NCBI RefSeq assembly: GCF_014189455.1
Contig: NZ_CP050299.1
Coordinates: forward strand, 248,001-312,000
Origin: Mesorhizobium huakuii
Lineage (GTDB): Bacteria; Pseudomonadota; Alphaproteobacteria; Rhizobiales; Rhizobiaceae
Length of the DNA: 64,000 nt
Direction: 5' to 3'
Below the pieces are notes generated by a model. The model worked only from the letters and a program-made list of their open reading frames with translations, was not told the origin of the DNA and made no database searches. A program made the translations under genes and the position numbers. Each line of letters starts with the position of its first letter. The first letter of the stretch is position 1. Positions 1 to 8,400 of the stretch are shown here, piece by piece.

Positions 1-408
1 CTGGGCTGGGCCCACGCGGTGCCGCTGCTCGGCGCCGAATCGGCCGTGAGCACAAGCGGTCGCTCGCGTCGATCGGCAGCCAGCTCGGTGGCGACAAGCA
101 TTGAGACAGATCCCGAGCGTGCGAAAGACCTGCTTGCCGCGCAGGCGCGCGCCGCGTTGCGTGCCATCGATCTGTCCGCCGAGCTCGAGCGCCGCGCGGA
201 CCGGCTGCTTGCCGTTGCGCCAAAACTCCGGGCCAAGGCGGCGGACGCTGTTGTCGACAAGCTCTTGTCCGATGATGCGATCGTCGCCTCGGAAAAAATC
301 GCAGGCATGAGTGACCGCGGCCTGCGCCGGCTGTTCGACCGTCTGGTCGAACTCGGCGCCGTGCGCGAGCTTTCCGGCCGCCCGACCTTTCGAATTTACG
401 GACTGTGA
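1..408 (+). CDS. DUF1403-like protein, C-terminal part (5' end outside window)
   Basis: The reading frame is open from base 1, so this is the tail of a longer gene and the GTG at 19 is not a real start. The visible 135 residues begin LGWAHAVPLLGAES and continue as an Ala/Arg-rich helical segment ending in RPTFRIYGL. From memory this resembles the C-terminal half of DUF1403 proteins of rhizobia (usually about 320 aa), which commonly sit directly upstream of scpB. The stop overlaps the GTG start of the next gene (405), which indicates translational coupling. The function of the family is unknown; the link to chromosome or plasmid segregation is inferred only from the scpB neighbour. Confidence 0.6.
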   Translation: MGWAHAVPLLGAESAVSTSGRSRRSAASSVATSIETDPERAKDLLAAQARAALRAIDLSAELERRADRLLAVAPKLRAKAADAVVDKLLSDDAIVASEKIAGMSDRGLRRLFDRLVELGAVRELSGRPTFRIYGL

Positions 409-1136
409 AGACGATGGTTGAGGCGCGCGCGAAACAGGGGAGGGGACGATCAAGCGAAGGTCGATCAGCTGACCAGCGATCAGGCGACCGCCTGTTTGAT
501 CGGGAGCTGGATCATCTGCCGCCGGAGGTGCGTTGGCGCGAATGGATGAACCGCGTCGAGGCGACGATCTTTGCGGCCAGCGAACCGGTTGGCCGGGAGA
601 CATTGGCGCGCGTCGTCGGCAAAACCTGCAGCATTGATCTTCTCATCGACGACATCCGCGAGGAGCTGCGCGGTCGGCCCTATGACCTGATCGCCGTCGC
701 CGGCGGCTGGAAGCATCTGACCCGGCCGGCCTATGCCGACGCCATCCGTGCCGCGGTTGGCGGCAACGAGCGAGCCGTGGATCTAACACAATCTGAAGTG
801 CTAGTGCTGATGTGCATCGCCTACTTCCAGCCGATCACCCGCGCCGAGCTTTCTTCGTTCTTCGGCAAGGAGATCAGCCGCGATTTTATTGGTCATCTGC
901 GCGGCGCGAAGCTGATTGCCTCCGGTCCGCGCAGTCCGACACCCGGCGCGCCCTACACCTACGTCACGACCAAAGAATTCCTGCTGGAGTTCGGCCTCGA
1001 CACCCTGCGAGACTTGCCGGATTTCGAGGCGCTCGAGGATGCCGGACTGCTAAGCAAAGAGAAGCTGCTGGCTGGTGAAATCATGCCGGAGTTGGCTGGC
1101 GGCCATGAGGATGTCGCAGTCGATATGGAGGAATAG
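405..1136 (+). CDS. scpB: SMC-Scp complex subunit ScpB
   Basis: This 243-aa protein has the paired winged-helix layout of ScpB, the kleisin-binding subunit of the bacterial condensin Smc-ScpAB. The first domain begins near residue 46 (MNRVEATIFAASEPVGRE) and the second contains LTQSEVLVLMCIAYFQPITR and the GAPYTYVTTKEFLLEFGL segment characteristic of the family. The first 45 residues are charged and low-complexity. The GTG start at 405 overlaps the upstream stop codon; an ATG at 414 is an alternative. No smc or scpA gene is visible, as is usual for accessory ScpB copies on rhizobial replicons paired with DUF1403. Role in DNA segregation is known for the family; its role here is inferred. Confidence 0.85.
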   Translation: MKTMVEARAKQGRGRSSEGRSADQRSGDRLFDRELDHLPPEVRWREWMNRVEATIFAASEPVGRETLARVVGKTCSIDLLIDDIREELRGRPYDLIAVAGGWKHLTRPAYADAIRAAVGGNERAVDLTQSEVLVLMCIAYFQPITRAELSSFFGKEISRDFIGHLRGAKLIASGPRSPTPGAPYTYVTTKEFLLEFGLDTLRDLPDFEALEDAGLLSKEKLLAGEIMPELAGGHEDVAVDMEE

Positions 1137-1229
1137 CTCGGCGCTGCTGACGCTATGGCTGTGCTTTGCGAAGGCTTCCCGCTTTTCCATAGCCAAATCG
1201 CTGTAGCGACAGCGCCGCCGAGGGCGCCC

Positions 1230-1261
1230 ATGTCCGAAATTTGTAGGCAAATTTCGGACAT
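1230..1261. promoter_or_regulatory. Orphan perfect inverted repeat, AbiEi-operator-like
   Basis: Two perfect 14-bp arms, ATGTCCGAAATTTG and its reverse complement, are separated by TAGG. The TGTCCGAAAT...ATTTCGGACA core is the same as in the two palindromes before the AbiE operon at 56.5 kb. It lies 93 bp after scpB and no intact gene follows in either direction at promoter distance, so it is either an orphan operator or a terminator-like hairpin without a T tract. The rest of 1137-1448 shows nothing else. Confidence 0.6.
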
Positions 1262-1448
1262 TATACGGCTTCTGCGCAACTGCCGCCCAAAAATTCGTGG
1301 TCACGCGCAACGCCAAACTTGAGACTCCGTGGGACAACACCTCGCCGGCTCGTGGGCGACGCCGGCGAGACCCTCCGGACGGAACACGACAAGACGCTAA
1401 TCATCTTTGGAAGGGGCGTTTTGGTCCGAATCTTGATTCAGTGGGCCC

Positions 1449-1621
1449 GGGTATGGCAATGCGACCAAACGTGACCCGCGGCGTGTCGCCGCAAGCGTCG
1501 GGCGTGGCTGACTTACCAGCGACGCCGCTCGCGAGTTCTACAAGGTGGCGTTGACGTTAGACGCAGAGCAGGGAATCTGGATCGTGGATTAACAGGCTAT
1601 TGCCCGGTTGCGAGCGCCTGA
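1449..1621 (+). pseudogene. Decayed 3' fragment of a hydantoinase B gene
   Basis: Read from GGG at 1449, this stretch aligns codon for codon with the last ~55 codons of the hydantoinase B gene ending at 18783: GYGNATKRDPRRVAASVGRG, then stop, then LTSDAAREFYKVALTLDAEQ, GIWIVD, stop, QAIARLRA. The intact copy reads W and Q at the two stop positions. One base is missing just before the shared TGAGCCAGC. It is therefore an old, non-functional copy in the same orientation as the intact gene, at the opposite end of the catabolic cluster. Nothing recognisable precedes it at 1262-1448. Confidence 0.85.
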
Positions 1622-1665
1622 GCCAGCAACAGCGACAAGGTCGGGGAAGGTACATCAGCTTTCGA

Positions 1666-2349
1666 TCACGACCGCTGGGCGGTCGCGGCCTGCTCGTCGA
1701 AATACCGCAACAGGTTCATGCCGCCGCGCACGATGTCGCGTTCGATCGCCTTGCGCGCCATCTTCTTGTTGCGGGCACGGAACGCTTCGATCAACGTCTC
1801 ATGCTCCTCCGCGCCGATATAGTCGTTCTCGGCCTGCTGATAATACACGTTGAGGATCGGACCCATCGATACCCACAGGCTTTCGATCTGCGCGATCAGC
1901 ATGTCCATCTTGGACAGGCGGTAGACGCCGAAGTGGAATGCGCGATTGGCGCGGCGAGCGCGTTCAGCATCGCCGGACGTTTCGCCGGCCACAAAATCAC
2001 GATGGATTTCGACGAGCGTATCAATGGCCGCGTCGGAAACATGCTCGACGGCGAGTTCGGCCGCCAGTCCCTCGAGCGCGATACGAATGAGACGGACCTG
2101 CCAGTAACGCGACCGGGTCAGCTCCGGAACGGTGACGAAACGCCCCGAACGCAGTTCCAGCGCCTGCTCGCTGACGAGCCTGAAACAGGCCTCCCGCACA
2201 GGCGTGACGCTGGTGCCCAGCCGTTTCGCCAGATCCTGCATCAGCAGCCTTTCGCCCGGCCGGAAATTGCCCGCGATCAGGGCCTCGCGCAGAGAGATAT
2301 AGGTTCTCGCCGACAGACTACCTTGCTCGACTGGCTGCATTGTGTTCAT
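1666..2349 (-). CDS. GntR-family (FCD subfamily) transcriptional regulator
   Basis: A 227-aa protein with an N-terminal winged helix (about residues 14-75: ISLREALIAGNFRPGERL, LAKRLGTSVTPVREACFRL) and a C-terminal all-helical FCD ligand-binding domain (about 85-215, with RANRAFHFGVYR and EEHETLIEAFRARNKKMARK). Such proteins are mostly repressors of catabolic operons released by a carboxylated ligand. A 15-bp palindrome (2410-2424) lies about 60 bp upstream of its start. The same motif recurs before the transketolase/aminotransferase pair and before the ABC operon, so it probably controls itself and the cluster. The ligand cannot be told from sequence. Confidence 0.9.
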   Translation of the reverse strand: MNTMQPVEQGSLSARTYISLREALIAGNFRPGERLLMQDLAKRLGTSVTPVREACFRLVSEQALELRSGRFVTVPELTRSRYWQVRLIRIALEGLAAELAVEHVSDAAIDTLVEIHRDFVAGETSGDAERARRANRAFHFGVYRLSKMDMLIAQIESLWVSMGPILNVYYQQAENDYIGAEEHETLIEAFRARNKKMARKAIERDIVRGGMNLLRYFDEQAATAQRS

Positions 2350-2409
2350 CGATCACCGCTGCAATGTTGGGCCGCACCGAATCGGCAACGGATAGGAGTA
2401 CGAGAAGCT

Positions 2410-2424
2410 CTTATATCCTATAAG
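2410..2424. promoter_or_regulatory. GntR operator candidate 1
   Basis: CTTATATCCTATAAG is a 7-1-7 palindrome with one mismatched pair. It lies upstream of the GntR gene and matches the sites at 4792-4806 and 10095-10109, so autoregulation is likely. Confidence 0.7.
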
Positions 2425-2900
2425 TCCTATTGCGAACTATGGCTAAGCGCGGGCGGTTCTCCCGGCAGAGAGCTTGCGTCAGGATCGTCTCGATGACTCC
2501 AGCGACTTCTCGATCGTCGCCCGTTCATGGCTTCGCGAAAAGCGGGAGCGGCTGACTCAGCCCGGTTCGCTACCATCTACCTGCGGAACCCGAGATCGAA
2601 GGCATCGTCGCTCGTCGGTCGTCGCCTGCATGGCTGCGAGCGTCGACGGTGTGCCGCTGAATGTACGCCCATGAACACGGATCCCGACGAGCTCCATGAG
2701 ATAGCGACGACCCGCGACCAGGCCGACCGGATAACCTGACAAACCCTGCGCCCGGGTGAAGACATGCGGCGCGCCTTGCCTGCTACGGCTCGGGCTGAGC
2801 AGTCCGCCGGGCATCACCGCGCTGGTGCGCTCGATGAGTGGAGTGGTGGGTGTCCTGATTGATCATCTGAAAATCTGTGCTTCTCATAGTCTCCTTAGAG
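2425..2900. other. Gap without a supported gene
   Basis: Between the GntR operator and the 3' end of the transketolase genes there are only short overlapping open frames on both strands. The minus-strand stretch at 2557-2817 (GLSGYPVGLVAGRRYLMELV) looks mildly protein-like and could be a remnant, but I do not recognise it. Confidence 0.4.
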
Positions 2901-3878
2901 TCAGCCGAGCGCTTCGAGGACGGTGGCCTCAATTCCCGCAGCGTCCAGCCGGTAGTGCTTGTAGAGATGCGTCGGCGGCGCGATGAGGCTGTATTCGTCA
3001 CGGATGCCATGGCGTATCAGCCGTGCCGGGCTGCCCGCCTCCGCCAGGATTTCCGCCACCGCGCCGGCCAGACCGCCAAGGATGTTGTGTTCTTCGATCG
3101 TCAGAATGAAGCGGGAGTGAGCTGCGGCCGCCAGGACAGCCTTGGTATCAAGTGGCTTGATCGTATGCATGTCGATCAGCCCGACGGATTTGCCCGCCGC
3201 GCGCAGCGCGCGGTAAGCCTCCCTTGAGGGATGGACCATCGAGCCACAGGCGATGATGGTCAGGTCCGATCCTTCGCCGTGAACGATCGCCTTACCGAAT
3301 TGGAAGCCCACGCCGTCTTCATAGACCACCGGTTCCTGGCCGCGGCCAATGCGGAAGTAGATCGGCTGAGCATGGTTGACGGACGCCTTGACGGCGGCCG
3401 CCAGTTGCGGCCCGTCGGCCGGCGCGACGACCGTGAGGTCGGCGATGCTTCGCATGATGGCAAGATCCTCCGTCGCATGGTGGGAGGTCCCATAGAAGCC
3501 GAGTGAAATACCGGCATGATGACCAATAAGCCGCACCGGCAAGGCCGAATAGGCGACGTCGGTCCTGATCTGCTCGCAGCACAGCAGCGCCAGGAAGGAG
3601 GCGAACGTGGCGACGAACGGCATGACGCCTGTGCTGGCCATGCCGGCGGCGGCCGAAACCATGTTCTGCTCGGAAATGCCGAATTGCGTGAAGCGTTCAG
3701 GAAAGCGTTCCGCAAACCTAACCAGCCCGTTCGAGTATTGCAGGTCGGCCGTGCCCGCCACGACCGGATGACCCTCGTCAACCAGATCAATGAGTGCGTT
3801 AGACAGGTAGCTTAGGCCAGGTGCGCGTGCGTTGATCTGGCGGTATTGCCAGGAGTTGGGATCGATCGGTCCGTTCAT
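2901..3878 (-). CDS. Transketolase-like, C-terminal subunit
   Basis: A 325-aa protein covering the pyrimidine-binding and C-terminal domains of a transketolase whose N-terminal half is the adjacent gene. The conserved GISEQNM segment carries the glutamate that activates thiamine diphosphate, followed by MASTGVMPFVATFASFLA, and the C-terminal TIEEHNILGGLAGAVAEIL is typical. Split transketolases are common in catabolic clusters, where their substrates differ from the pentose-phosphate enzyme. It overlaps the upstream gene by 4 bp (ATGA), so the two subunits are coupled. Expression is probably controlled by the palindrome at 4792-4806. The substrate is unknown. Confidence 0.9.
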   Translation of the reverse strand: MNGPIDPNSWQYRQINARAPGLSYLSNALIDLVDEGHPVVAGTADLQYSNGLVRFAERFPERFTQFGISEQNMVSAAAGMASTGVMPFVATFASFLALLCCEQIRTDVAYSALPVRLIGHHAGISLGFYGTSHHATEDLAIMRSIADLTVVAPADGPQLAAAVKASVNHAQPIYFRIGRGQEPVVYEDGVGFQFGKAIVHGEGSDLTIIACGSMVHPSREAYRALRAAGKSVGLIDMHTIKPLDTKAVLAAAAHSRFILTIEEHNILGGLAGAVAEILAEAGSPARLIRHGIRDEYSLIAPPTHLYKHYRLDAAGIEATVLEALG

Positions 3879-4756
3879 TGCGCTTTGCCTCCACGCTTGA
3901 TCTCTTCAGCAGCCAGGGCCTCGTCCGACGGCGCCAAATAGCCCAGGTGCCAGCCGGGTTCAGTTTCCATGTAACCGACGCCCTTACCTTTGGAGGTTTT
4001 GGCTATGATGCAGACGGGCTGGACTCGTGATGTCTCGGCCTTCAGCTGTCGAAGCAGCGTCGCGAGCGCGACGACGTCGTGCCCATCGACCTCGTGCACC
4101 TGCCAGCCGAACGCCGCCCATTTGTCGGCCAACGGCTCGATGCCGATGATGTCGTCAACCTGTCCGTCGAGCTGGTATCCGTTGCGGTCGACGATGGCGA
4201 TCAGGTTGCCGGCCTTGTGGTGGGCCGCGGACAGCGCTGCTTCCCAGACCTGGCCTTCCTGCATCTCGCCATCGCCAAGCAAGACATAGACATCGAAGCG
4301 TCGGTCGGTCGCGCGACCGCCAAGTGCCATGCCGAGGCCACCGGACAGGGCATGACCTATCGAGCCGGAGCTGAAATCGACGCCGGGCACCTTGCGCATG
4401 TCGGGATGATCACCAAGTGGGTTACCCAGCCGGGTATAGCCATCGAGAACGTCCTTTGAGAAGAAGCCCCAGTCGACCAGCAGCGGGTAGAGGCCGACCG
4501 CCGCGTGTCCTTTGCCCATAAGGAAGCGGTCGCGGTCTGGCCATCGGGGGTCGCCGCGCTTGAGCCGCATCGCATCGTAGTAGAGCGTGGCGAATATCTC
4601 CGCGCAGGAAAACACCGACGAATAGTGGCCAACCTTGGCGATCTGGATGAGGCGAAGCGTCTCGAGCCGTACGAACTCGGCCCTGTCCCGCAAGAGGGCG
4701 ATCCGCCCGGCGTCGGGTTGTAAGGCAATGTCTGATGGTGTGTGTGGGTTGGGCAT
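3875..4756 (-). CDS. Transketolase-like, N-terminal (ThDP-binding) subunit
   Basis: A 293-aa protein corresponding to the thiamine-diphosphate-binding half of transketolase. It has DRFLMGKGHAAVGLYPLL, GSIGHALSGGLGMALG, and the ThDP/Mg motif GDGEMQEGQVWEAA followed by NGYQLDG. It precedes and is translationally coupled to the C-terminal subunit; together they form the usual two-subunit enzyme that transfers a two-carbon ketol unit. Divergently transcribed from the aminotransferase gene at 4856, with a palindromic operator in the 99-bp spacer. ATG 4756 is used because the frame has no better start upstream. Confidence 0.9.
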   Translation of the reverse strand: MPNPHTPSDIALQPDAGRIALLRDRAEFVRLETLRLIQIAKVGHYSSVFSCAEIFATLYYDAMRLKRGDPRWPDRDRFLMGKGHAAVGLYPLLVDWGFFSKDVLDGYTRLGNPLGDHPDMRKVPGVDFSSGSIGHALSGGLGMALGGRATDRRFDVYVLLGDGEMQEGQVWEAALSAAHHKAGNLIAIVDRNGYQLDGQVDDIIGIEPLADKWAAFGWQVHEVDGHDVVALATLLRQLKAETSRVQPVCIIAKTSKGKGVGYMETEPGWHLGYLAPSDEALAAEEIKRGGKAQ

Positions 4757-4791
4757 TGCGCGTAACTCCCAAGATCGTTTTTACTCGACAA

Positions 4792-4806
4792 CTTATAAGT
4801 TATAAG
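4792..4806. promoter_or_regulatory. GntR operator candidate 2 (divergent promoter region)
   Basis: CTTATAAGTTATAAG is a perfect 7-1-7 palindrome in the spacer between the divergent transketolase and aminotransferase genes. The same spacer also contains the overlapping 10-bp palindrome ACTTATAAGT (4791-4800). It is well placed to control both directions. Confidence 0.8.
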
Positions 4807-4855
4807 ATATTTACCGCTCATGCAACCGTCCATCTGGTCGCGAAGGAGAATTTTG

Positions 4856-6234
4856 ATGAAGAACGAATCGCGCGTGCTGGACATGGCCAGGCACTTTCAT
4901 TCCCAGACAGATCCACGCTTGCATGAAGACCACGGCCCGTTGACGATCGTGACCGGCCAGGGCGCGACCATCGTCGATGACGCCGGCAACCGCTACATCG
5001 AGGGGATGGGCGGACTCTGGTGCGCCTCGCTTGGCTTCAGCGACAGCCGGCTGGCCGACGCTGCTGACCGCCAGATGCGCAAACTGGCCGTCTACCACAC
5101 CTTCAACCACCGTTCGAACGAGCCCACGGTCGAACTCGTCGAACAGCTTGCCGCGTTGGCGCCATTCGACAACGCGCGCGTTTTTCTAGTGGGCTCCGGT
5201 TCGGAAGCCAATGACACAATGGTCAAGCTCGCCTGGTATTACCAGGCCGCGCGAGGGCGTCCCGACAAACGCAAGATTATCAGCAGGTTTGGCGCCTTCC
5301 ACGGCAGTACGATCATGGGCGCGGCGCTGAGTGGCCTGCCGCACATGCACAAGTCCTTCAATCTGCCGCCGCTTCCCGTCATATTCGCTGCGCGGCCGTT
5401 CCACTATCTTGATGGTCTGCCGGCCGAGGCGGAGCGTGACTACGCCACGCGCTTGGCCCAAGAACTCGAGGCCCTGATTCTAGCGGAGGGGCCCGAGACC
5501 ATCGCCGCGATGATCGCCGAGCCGATCATGGGCGCTGGCGGCGTGCTGGTGCCACCGGAGGATTACTTTCCAAAGATCCAGGCGGTGCTGCGCAAATACG
5601 ACATCCTCATGCTGTCCGACGAGGTGGTCTGCGGCTTCGGACGCACCGGGAACTGGTTCGGGAGCCAGACTTTTGGCATGGAACCGGACATGCTCTCGAT
5701 CGCCAAGGGGCTTTCATCCGGTCACCTGCCCATTGGCGGCGTCATTATCTCCGACAAGATCTACCAATGCGTCGCCGACGAGGCCCACAAGGTCGGCGTG
5801 TTCGGCCACGGTTTCACCTATTCCGGTCATCCGGTGACAGCGGCCGTCGCCGCCGAGGCGATCAAGATCTACCGCGAGATCGATCTCGTTAGTCAGGCGC
5901 GTCGTCTCGGCGATTACCTCCATGGAGCGCTCGCCGACGCGCTCGACGACCATACGCTTGTCGGCGAGGTCCGCGGCCGCGCTTTATCGCGGGGATTCAG
6001 ATCGTCGAGGATCGCGCCGCCCGTCGCGCCTTCGCGCCGGAGCTGCGAATTGGCGCCGATGTCGAGCGGCGGTGCCGCGAGCACGGCGTCATGATTCGCA
6101 ACATGGGGGACGTGCTGGCGATTTGCCCCCCGTACGTCATCACCCCCCATGAGATAGACGCCCTGGTCGACGGCGTTCGTGCGGCGCTTGACGAGACCGC
6201 GGCGGCGCATGCGCAGGCCGACGAGCTGGCATGA
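4856..6234 (+). pseudogene. Class III aminotransferase (omega-amino acid/putrescine type), frameshifted
   Basis: The first ~375 codons encode a class III PLP aminotransferase: IEGMGGLWCASLGF, VGSGSEANDTMVK, the SDEVVCGFGRTG segment, and the PLP lysine in SIAKGLSSGH near residue 283. After EVRGR (about 5980) the frame breaks. Reading one base earlier restores a normal family ending (IQIVEDRAARRAFAPELR, VMIRNMGDVLAICPPYVIT, EIDALVDGVR) to a stop at 6234. One base is therefore missing at about 5978-5984. As read, the frame instead ends at 6094 with an unrelated tail. The start ATG 4856 follows AAGGAG; an ATG at 4820 lacks a ribosome site. Neighbours (SSADH, polyamine ABC remnant) suggest putrescine or similar amine as substrate, which is inference. 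Confidence 0.85.
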
Positions 6235-6391
6235 GTCCGCGGGGCCGGTCAGACGCTTGCCGACCCGGTCGCTAAACAGTTCACCGCCCACCAAAATTAG
6301 GAAGATTTCCCGCATGCTGTCTGATCGCTACATCGAATTCGACAAGGTCGAGAACAGCAGCTGTCGACTCCCGCGATGCGAGCAGCCGCGA

Positions 6392-6861
6392 ACCGGTTTC
6401 GTCGCGGGGTTCATCGGCGAGAACAACAAGCTGATCGGCGTCGTATCGCGCCAGCGACATGGCGAGTGCCAAGCGGAGATCGATGGCGGCGTGACGATCA
6501 TCGCCCGCTGTGACCCCGCGCACGAATGGCGGGAGGGTAAGGAGGTCACCATCTCCATACGCCCTGAAAACGTCTGTGTGGGTCCGCAAGCCGACGCTCC
6601 CGACATCGTCATCTCAGCATGCGTGTCCGAAGTCATTTATCTTGGTGATCATGTTCGCCTACACCTGATCTTATCGGGTGGAGGCGTTCTCGTCGCCAAA
6701 CGTCCGAACCGCCGGACGTGGAATATCGCGGCGGCGAGACGTTGCGCATCGGCTGGAGCGCGGCCGACGGTGTCGTCCGGCCGCCCGACAAGGGAGCCCC
6801 CCGGCAAGGCGCGAGCCGGCACAAGTCAAATCCTGACCAGATGAGCCGAAACGGAGGCTAG
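6392..6861 (+). pseudogene. Remnant of a PotA/UgpC-type ABC ATPase (TOBE domain)
   Basis: This piece encodes only the C-terminal regulatory region of a spermidine/putrescine-type importer ATPase: GFVAGFIGENNKLIGVVS, EGKEVTISIRPENVCVG, EVIYLGDHVRLHL, then VAKRPN. At about 6710 the frame shifts, and PPDVEYRGGETLRIGWSAAD continues in another frame to a stop at 6861. Walker A, signature and Walker B are all missing, so no ATPase function remains. It sits directly between an aminotransferase and an SSADH gene, the usual place for a polyamine uptake gene, which suggests deletion of a former transporter operon. Nothing is seen at 6235-6391. Confidence 0.75.
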
Positions 6862-6864
6862 ACC

Positions 6865-8322
6865 ATGCTTCAGAAAACCAGCCATTTCATGCGGCAGGCC
6901 AATCTCATCAACGGCGAATGGGTGCAGGCCGATAGCGGCCAGACGGTCGACGTTAACAACCCGGCCACCGGCCTCAAGATCGGCACCGTGCCGAAATCGG
7001 GCAAGGCCGAGACCCACCGCGCCATCGAGGCCGCCGCCACCGCCTTCAAGACATGGCGCAAGACCACCGCGCTCGAACGCTCGAAGCTGCTGCGCAAGCT
7101 GCACGACGCGATGATGGACAATCAGGACGTGCTGGCCGAACTGCTGACCATCGAGCAGGGCAAATCATTGTTTGAATCGAAGGGCGAAATCGGCTCGGCC
7201 GCGTCCTACATCCTTTGGTTCGCCGAAGAGGGCCGTCGCACCTATGGCGACGTCGTGCCGTCGCCATGGGCGGACCGCCGCATCCTGGTGACCAAGGAGC
7301 CCGTCGGCGTCATCGCCGCCATCACGCCATGGAATTTTCCTTCGTCGATGCTGGCCCGCAAGCTCGGCCCGGCGCTCGCCGCCGGCTGCACCGCCGTCGT
7401 CAAGCCGGCCTCGCAGACGCCGTACTCGGGTCTCGCCTGGGGCACACTGGCCGAGGAAGTCGGTTTCCCCAAGGGGGTCGTCAACATCCTGACTGGTTCG
7501 GCCAGCGAGATCGGTGACGAGATCTGCGCCAATCCGCTGGTGTCGAAGATCACCTTCACCGGATCGACCGAGGTCGGCAAGCTTCTGATCCAGAAGTCGT
7601 CGGTCACCGTCAAGAAGGTGTCGATGGAGCTCGGCGGCAACGCGCCGTTCATCGTCTTCGACGACGCCGATATCGAGCGTGCCGTCGCCGGCGCCATCAC
7701 CGCCAAATATCGCAATTCAGGCCAGACCTGTGTCTGTACCAACCGCTTCCTGGTTCAGGCCGGCGTCTATGACAAGTTCGTCGAAAAGCTGGCTGCCGCC
7801 AGCAATGGGCTGAAGGTCGGTTCCGGCCTCGAAGAAGGTGTCCAGCAGGGACCGCTGATCGACGAGAAAGCGGTCGAGAAGGTCGAGGAGCTGATTGCCG
7901 ACGCTACTGCCAAGGGCGGCAAGGTCGTTGCCGGCGGCAAGCGCCATGCGCTCGGCGGTTCGTTCTTCCAGCCGACCGTCATTGCCAATGCGACGCCCAA
8001 GATGCGCTTCATGAAGGAAGAGATCTTTGGCCCGGTCGCGCCAGTGTTCAAGTTCGAGACCGAAGAGGAAGCCATCGCGCTCGCCAACGACACCGAGTTC
8101 GGCCTTGCCTGCTATTTCTACACCGGTGATCTCGGCCGCGCCTTCCGCGTCATGGAAGGGTTGAAATACGGCATGGTCGGCGTCAATGAGGGCCTCATCA
8201 CCACGCCGGAGGCGCCGTTCGGCGGCGTCAAGGAATCCGGCCTTGGCAAGGAAGGTGGACATCAGGGCATCGAGGATTATCTCGACACCAAATATGTCTG
8301 CATCGGCGGACTTGGTCTCTAG
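6865..8322 (+). CDS. gabD: NAD(P)-dependent succinate-semialdehyde dehydrogenase
   Basis: A full-length 485-aa aldehyde dehydrogenase of the GabD type, which oxidises succinate semialdehyde (from GABA) to succinate in the cytoplasm. Seen: ITPWNFPSSMLARKLGPAL and TGSTEVGKLL of the cofactor site, the general-base glutamate in MELGGNAPFIVFDDAD, and the catalytic cysteine near residue 289 in NSGQTCVCTNRF, followed by the KYGMVGVNEGLI ending. ATG 6865 is preceded by GGAGG at good spacing. It follows the aminotransferase and the ABC remnant in the same direction and was probably part of one transcript, forming an amine-to-succinate route. Other semialdehydes are possible substrates. Confidence 0.88.
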   Translation: MLQKTSHFMRQANLINGEWVQADSGQTVDVNNPATGLKIGTVPKSGKAETHRAIEAAATAFKTWRKTTALERSKLLRKLHDAMMDNQDVLAELLTIEQGKSLFESKGEIGSAASYILWFAEEGRRTYGDVVPSPWADRRILVTKEPVGVIAAITPWNFPSSMLARKLGPALAAGCTAVVKPASQTPYSGLAWGTLAEEVGFPKGVVNILTGSASEIGDEICANPLVSKITFTGSTEVGKLLIQKSSVTVKKVSMELGGNAPFIVFDDADIERAVAGAITAKYRNSGQTCVCTNRFLVQAGVYDKFVEKLAAASNGLKVGSGLEEGVQQGPLIDEKAVEKVEELIADATAKGGKVVAGGKRHALGGSFFQPTVIANATPKMRFMKEEIFGPVAPVFKFETEEEAIALANDTEFGLACYFYTGDLGRAFRVMEGLKYGMVGVNEGLITTPEAPFGGVKESGLGKEGGHQGIEDYLDTKYVCIGGLGL

Positions 8323-8400
8323 CCATGGTGGCGGCGGCACACCGCCGCCACCTACGCCATATCACGCTGTACACCACGAAAAACTGGAAGAGGTGAAGAT

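Noticed and set aside
2557..2817. Minus-strand 86-aa frame between GntR and transketolase genes
   Set aside because: Slightly protein-like but unassignable, no ribosome site, and overlapped by other frames.
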